Below are positions 58,943 through 64,000 of a stretch of DNA of 64,000 nt, one piece after another; within the stretch, counting starts at the first letter, position 1; every line of letters begins with the position of its first letter. Made by a program: the position numbers and the translations under genes. The notes under the pieces were generated by a model, which was not told the DNA's origin, did not search any database, and saw nothing but the letters and a program-made list of their open reading frames with translations. This stretch comes from Panorpa germanica (taxonomy: Eukaryota; Arthropoda; Insecta; Mecoptera; Panorpidae), in NCBI GenBank assembly GCA_963678705.1, contig OY783212.1, positions 8,618,001 to 8,682,000 on the forward strand, read 5' to 3'.

Positions 58943-59540
58943 TTAAAATCACGTGCACTGTAAAAATAAAGAACAAAAGCTTTATTTTTACGATATCCAA
59001 GCATATGTTAGTGCTCTAAAATAAAGCGGAAAATATTTCCGTTTTATAAAACACAAATATACTCGTATATACATCTACATCAATAAACACACTCTGACGT
59101 ATGTGTGCGTATGTCAGTACTTATGTATTGGTGCACGCTGCACATATTCCTCTGACGTCATAAGTTTTAGCACAGCATTAACTGGGTCAGTGCTACGAAT
59201 CTGGATCTGGGGTCTAGGTATGAACTAGTTTTCGATTTAGGGTTCAACCCCAACATTTAGCTGCACCGACACCGAGACCGACACGGCAAGGGAAACAAGG
59301 GGAATATCGAGATCAACGAGATGCTGAGCGGGTGGGTGGGTGTTAGATACACTAAGAAGCCATTACAAAGTTCCAAAATGGCTGCTTAGTGCTTCAACCA
59401 GGTCACATAGGTCACACGGGCCACGCTGCTACCGTAGAAGTAGTAAAACGTTGCGAGTACTACAAAACAGTAATATAGGTTAAAATTCTGATTTCCCGTC
59501 TAGTTTTATTCGTTGCTGGGTTTTTAGGTCAATAGGTCAC
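58943..59540. promoter_or_regulatory. GC-richer islet with nuclear-receptor half-sites and a CRE; candidate regulatory region
   Basis: From about 59100 the sequence becomes GC-richer than its surroundings. It has a CRE-like CTGACGTCATAA at about 59152. A DR3 of perfect half-sites, AGGTCAcatAGGTCA, lies at 59400-59414, and a DR2, AGGTCAatAGGTCA, at 59526-59539. AAAATGGCTGC at about 59376 fits a Pho/YY1-type core. Insect nuclear receptors bind direct AGGTCA repeats. No exon is recognised next to it, so the gene it might serve is unknown. Chance is possible, but two spaced pairs within 140 bp are notable. Confidence 0.35.
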
Positions 59541-59988
59541 ATGATATTTAATACTCCTACGAATTTTGTTTGTTTAATTGTTTATGTTTGTAGAAATAGA
59601 GTATTTCAACTATAATATAACATATAGAATATATGTATATTATTATTGTGTATCACATAATATTTGTATAGTAGAGTAAATGATAACTGTTTTTCCCAGG
59701 ATTCCTTGTTTACCTTCAAAAGTAGGTTATACACATGTGTAGATACTAACAGCAACTACGTAAAACCATTAATGTTATAAATACATATAATTATTAAAAT
59801 GTTAGTACAGCTATGATTACATTGTATAATATCCTACGTATCTACATGCTTACACGTGGATTAATTAACAAAAACAAAGTTTCCTTTTACGTAATATTTC
59901 ATTATATAAATATAATTTTCAAGGCATAATCAAAAAAAAAATATTTTGGATTGACAGAATCTTAGAACATCCTTTTTGGAGTGGATTG

Positions 59989-60142
59989 TAGATAAAACGA
60001 CCTTAATGGGTTATTAAAATCAAAAGAAGACCTTTACAAGTATTAGTAAATCATAAAATGGCGTTCGTCCTGGATAAAGCGACCTTATTAGATTATTAAA
60101 AAACACAAGAAGACCTTTTCAAGGTTTTGTGAAAAATTAAAA
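59989..60142 (+). repeat. Diverged tandem repeat, about 75 bp x 2
   Basis: Two adjacent segments share GGAT-----AAA-CGACCTTA, GATTATTAAAA, AGAAGACCTTT and a final AAAATG. They differ by substitutions and small indels. Confidence 0.65.
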
Positions 60143-60429
60143 TGTTTTAAGTTAACTTTAAATATTTTTAAATAAAATATTACGATGTTTCAATTATGTA
60201 AAATGTTTTGCCAATTTTTTATATGTTTCTATTAACTTCGCCCATGGGGTTTGCTTATCGCTATGATCAGAATAAGCTATCGAGCTCAAATTTTGTCAAG
60301 GACACTATACCATTTTTTGTTGTAAATTATTTGTTATCTTTCTTTAATTATACTTTCTTTAGCTTTTGTAGATGTAAAGTCAACGCTGATATTTTTAAAA
60401 TTAAAAAAATGCTCCTTGTTAGCATTGTA

Positions 60430-60681
60430 AAGCCCTATTCCTACTCACTGTTTTTAGTTTTAATTTAATGTTTTAACCTTAAATGTAATTTTTAACTTGT
60501 GATATCATGCGTCATGCGTCATTAATATAAATTGTTTTGAAATAATTACTATCTTTATTTAATATAAATTATTGTATTTATTATAATTAATTTTATTTCT
60601 TTATATTTCAGAAGCTGAAACTAACATTTTAGATTAAAACCTTAAATTAACACTAAAACTCAGTGAATGGGAATGGAGCTT
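60430..60681 (-). mobile_element. TA-type MITE family F, copy 2 (252 bp)
   Basis: This is the reverse complement of copy 1 at 48285-48536, with identical length. Here TA flanks both ends (60428-60429 and 60682-60683), giving a clean TA target duplication of Tc1/mariner type. Ends read AAGCCCTATTCCTACTCACT and, inwards from the right, AAGCTCCATTCCCATTCACT. The centre has ATGCGTCATGCGTCAT. Confidence 0.85.
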
Positions 60682-60683
60682 TA

Positions 60684-61672
60684 GAAATTCTATTATTATT
60701 CTATTCTAATTCTATTATTCTAGTCTATTTATTTAGAACATTGAAAATGCACAAAAAAAAACAAGTTATTTCAAATTCTAATTGCACTGGGCTATAGGTA
60801 TTAGACACCATCTATTACAAATTGTGACAAGATGTGAAAAATATAAAGAGTAATAAATATTGTTCAAAATGAAGGAGAGCCGATCTCTGAGAACCATTAT
60901 TCAAAACATGAAATTCGGAATATATTTATGTACATAAATTTAAAATATACCGTACACTTTTTATAGCATAACTTTATGCAACGCGAAATACATTAACCGC
61001 TTTCTAGGAAAGTCTACTATAACGTCTACTTTATATTAAGTGCAATCCAAGGAAACATTAACTTAGTATGTAATACTTAGTAATACTCAGTAAACATATT
61101 GATTCAACTGTGTTGTATTTATAAATATCCCACGTGCATTATCTTTCGTACGGTATCATCCCATTAAGTTATTGATACAGGTAGCTTACAAATTTCCTTC
61201 AAAAATTCCATTAACTGCGTCGATTTGAATACATAACCAACAGACGTAAAGAGATTTCCTACTGTGATCCATCGCATTTCCCTTTTTTCTAAAGTTGCCT
61301 TCTTTGCTACTGTGCTGCTTTACTCGAAGTGTTTGCGTGTTACGCTATACATACAAGATTTCTTCTTTCAACCTTTCACCTTTATTCTCTATTTCTACTA
61401 TAACCCAATATATTTTGGAAATATATAAGAAAACGTGATTCAATATATTTTGAACGGGAACTGATGAATAAGCAAAAATCAAACAACATGCTGGAGCTGC
61501 TTCGGAGAAATCTCGTCAGTATCTTTGGAGGAATAAGAAGAAGACATATATTACTTTGGCCACTAAAGATACAATCTATACATATTGCCACATTTAGAAA
61601 AAAATCGTCCATGAAATTAAAAGCAGGTTACATAAAATGTCAATAGTATTTAAAATAACCAAAAATAAAACG
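60684..61672. other. AT-rich non-coding DNA
   Basis: No gene is recognised. The 60-codon frame at 61464-61646 (LELLRRNLVSIFGGIRRRH) has unusual Arg content but no family match that I can name. Confidence 0.45.
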
Positions 61673-61960
61673 GCGTAGTTATTTAAAATGTAATAAAGTA
61701 GTTTTCTATTTTAAAGCGTAACGAACAAAACTTTATCAAAATATTTATAATTGTTTAAATACATGTATTTAAAAAAGGTCGTATAAAAGCCAGACATGCG
61801 AGGGTATTTAAAATGAATGAAGCAGTTCTTTTATTTCTAAGTTATTTCTAAAATCTAAGTGTTCTTATTTTTAAATTGTCCGTGAATTTGGAATTGGAAA
61901 TCCAGATTAGTACCTATAGTTATTTAAAATGTAATGAAGCAGTTCTTTATGTCAGAGCAT
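61673..61960 (+). repeat. Loose tandem repeat, about 120-bp period, three copies
   Basis: GTATTTAAAATG/GTTATTTAAAATGTAAT followed by GAAGCAGTT(C)T recurs at about 61678, 61802 and 61918, with some similarity in between (AACAAA/AACAAAG, ATCAAA). Confidence 0.5.
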
Positions 61961-62896
61961 AACAAAGAAAAATTCATCAAATTTTCATTTAGCAATTTGG
62001 AAATTCAACTCAACGAAAACTCAAATGAAACTCAATGAAAAAATTACACACATTCAAAATATTAATTATTATATATAATCTTTGTCGCAGTGCAGCCTTG
62101 GCCTAAGAAAAAGGCGTCTAAATCATTTTCGACTATTTTTTTTACATTGTACTTAAGTGGATTGAAACAAATTAGAATTGTTTTAAAACTAAAGTATATG
62201 GTAGGTAGCAAGACTGAAAACAAATGAGCTCAAATTTATTCCGAATAGAAACGAGGTAGCAGTTCATACAACTCACAGAGCTCATACAATTTCTATATCC
62301 TGTCGTTTGTGTGCTTCACTTTCGATGGGGTTTAGTGGTTTCCCGTTAAACACTGTTAAGGGTGGTTAAAGTCAGCACACCGCATTACTGAATGTCTCAG
62401 GGCTGGAGAAATAGAGAGAATGTCGGCTGGTTGTGTACTACAACCATCCATCTTAATTTATATTGTTGTATGTAATGGATACGGTTGCGATCTAGACGTG
62501 CAAATGCCCGTCAATTTATTACGACTGGCACTTGGCGATGTTCTAAATGGGTTCTATCCGCTAAACACAGTTAAATGTATTTAACGTTTATTTAACATAA
62601 AAAACTTTAACTTTTACATACATTTTTTTAGATTACATAGAAAAATTATCGATTTACAGAAATACAAAACGTTTCTGAATCTTCTTTTAAATCGTGTTTT
62701 TATTTATTTCAATATCCTAAACTTGACGGAGTTATATCTGTATCTATATCAAATTTAAATTTCACTTGTAATAATACATATATTTATAAAATAAGTAATC
62801 GATTTTTCACAATCATCATAATATAATACTTGATGGAACACACAACCCAGCTGTTAGTAGTAAATGTAGTATTTGACACATACTCGTATGCCATTA
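61961..62896. other. AT-rich non-coding DNA
   Basis: Nothing recognised. A slightly GC-richer patch lies at 62300-62450. Confidence 0.5.
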
Positions 62897-63230
62897 TCTT
62901 AATATATATAAATTACGTGTCACGTTGTTCCTCCGCGATGGACTCCTAAACTACTTAACCGATTTTAATGAAATTTGTACACCGTGTGCAGTTTGACCCA
63001 ACTTGAAAGATAGGATAGCTTACATCTCAATTTATTTATCTTATTGCTAATTATTTGTCTATTAATTATCTGTATATGACATATGACATCGGGCGACGAT
63101 GATGGCGACATCTGTTGACTAGATTGAGTAAATACTCTGTTGAGTAAATCGAAATCTGTTGACTAGATTGAGTAAATATTCAATAGATGGCGCTACGTTA
63201 GGCACAGCAACGCGTGGCCGGGACAGCTAG
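62897..63230 (+). mobile_element. Non-autonomous Helitron, 334 bp
   Basis: It begins TC (TCTTAATATATATAAATTAC) after A at 62896 and ends CTAG before T at 63231. This is the A^T insertion and TC...CTRR pattern of Helitrons. The 5' part has ACTTAACCGATTTTAATGAA, and the 3' end has GCAACGCGTGGCCGGGACAG followed by CTAG; both resemble ends common in insect Helitrons. An imperfect hairpin (CACGTT-type stem: ACGTT with AACGCGT) lies just before the end. A 25-bp segment (ATCTGTTGACTAGATTGAGT...) is repeated at 63110-63134 and 63154-63178. No Rep/helicase is present. Confidence 0.8.
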
Positions 63231-63539
63231 TGTTATATAAAACAGATGTCAAATCTGTGCGCGTAACGTAGTATGCATTGGAATTTTCAATAACGCTGGC
63301 TCCCTTTAATTATTTATAGACACAAAATTTATAGAGATTTTTTTAATAGTTAATATCTCCTAAAATATAAGGAGCGATTAAAAATTATTGGATATTTGAG
63401 GTTCTAATAGATAGTCAACTTTAGAAATATATAGTACACTTTTATAGAAATTAAGAGATGGTTCACAGGCCCATTGAATAGTAAGAATCATAACTTTAAA
63501 TATAATTTTTTATATAAACTACAAACTTGGCGATAACAT

Positions 63540-63640
63540 TGATGCAGACTGCTGTATCTTCGCGTTCGATCTCCGGACCTGAAATACTTTTTCTGGGTTT
63601 GGTTGCTATCAAGTTAAATTTATGTACATATGTAATCATA
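63540..63640 (+). mobile_element. SINE copy, 5'-truncated
   Basis: The B box GCGTTCGATCTCC is at about 63562. It is followed by GGACCTGAAATAC, TTTTTCTGGGTTTGGTTG and CTATCAA, matching the copies at 20975 and 28450. The A box is unclear. Confidence 0.55.
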
Positions 63641-64000
63641 AAATTATCAGTCCATATATATTAGGCTAAAACATCATCTGCCAAGTATATATACATATTT
63701 TTTGGTTTTACGTATCCAGTCTTCTTTTGGGCACAAATAATTAGATAATGTTAAATACTTTACATCAGCAAAAATTGTATAAAATACCATACGCATTAAA
63801 TATGTAATTTATCAAATAATATTTTAAGTGACAGATTTGTGTATAAGAGTATAAGTATGTATTAAAGTATACGAGTGAAACATACATGTACGTATGCGTA
63901 TGCCGTGTGTGTATAAGTAAGTAAATAGTATCCAGACTTATAAAAAACGAAATTTTTTATCACGCGATTAAAGACGACGTGCGTGCAATATTTTTATTGT
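63641..64000. other. AT-rich non-coding DNA
   Basis: Nothing recognised up to the window end. Confidence 0.5.

Noticed and set aside
59240-59262. GGGTTCAACCCC as a tRNA B box
   Set aside because: No A box, no cloverleaf arms and no terminator at the right spacing.

Overview
This window looks like non-coding nuclear DNA from an insect or a closely related arthropod. It is AT-rich throughout, and I recognise no complete host gene on either strand. What I can identify is almost entirely transposable elements and their remains. They are an RNase H-bearing I-type LINE, a piece of a jockey-type LINE, a tRNA-related SINE family, and short non-autonomous DNA elements of hAT, PIF/Harbinger, piggyBac, TA-target and Helitron type. 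The mix and AT-richness fit an insect intergenic region or a very long intron. The order cannot be fixed from this sequence.

The main feature is at 36858-42610: a full-length, almost intact LINE of the I superfamily on the + strand. It has a candidate 5' UTR, ORF1 (nucleic-acid-binding protein with three zinc knuckles), a 206-bp spacer, and ORF2 (apurinic-type endonuclease, reverse transcriptase, RNase H, C-terminal CCHC). It ends in a short 3' UTR with a small hairpin and an A-rich tail, and identical 13-bp repeats flank it. One frameshift between the endonuclease and the RT is the only break I can see, so it should be young. A decayed jockey-like LINE fragment lies on the - strand at about 21310-21720.

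Left part (1-36 kb): a TA-flanked foldback MITE (2273-2490), hAT-like short elements (3967-4332; 14665-15173 with a SINE inside), a Harbinger-like MITE (17135-17637), several unnamed dispersed repeats, microsatellites including (TA)30, and a few GC-richer islets (22257-22390, 27540-27870, 30720-30960, 32880-33170). The islets could be exons, promoters or old insertions. A second MITE family sits at 36269-36524.

Right part (42.6-64 kb): small foldback MITEs (42723-42862, 45015-45190), a 252-bp TA-flanked MITE present twice in opposite orientation (48285-48536 and 60430-60681), a second Harbinger-like MITE with TAA target duplications (53436-53844), a near-perfect 43-bp-arm hairpin (54041-54152), a piggyBac-like MITE (58691-58942), a GC-richer islet with AGGTCA direct repeats (59100-59540), and a short Helitron (62897-63230).

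No rRNA, convincing tRNA, CRISPR or operon structure is present, and I saw no LTR-type or capsid-bearing element. Apart from the LINE, short ORFs are what chance gives in AT-rich DNA. Every element call rests on reading the sequence by eye and should be treated as such.
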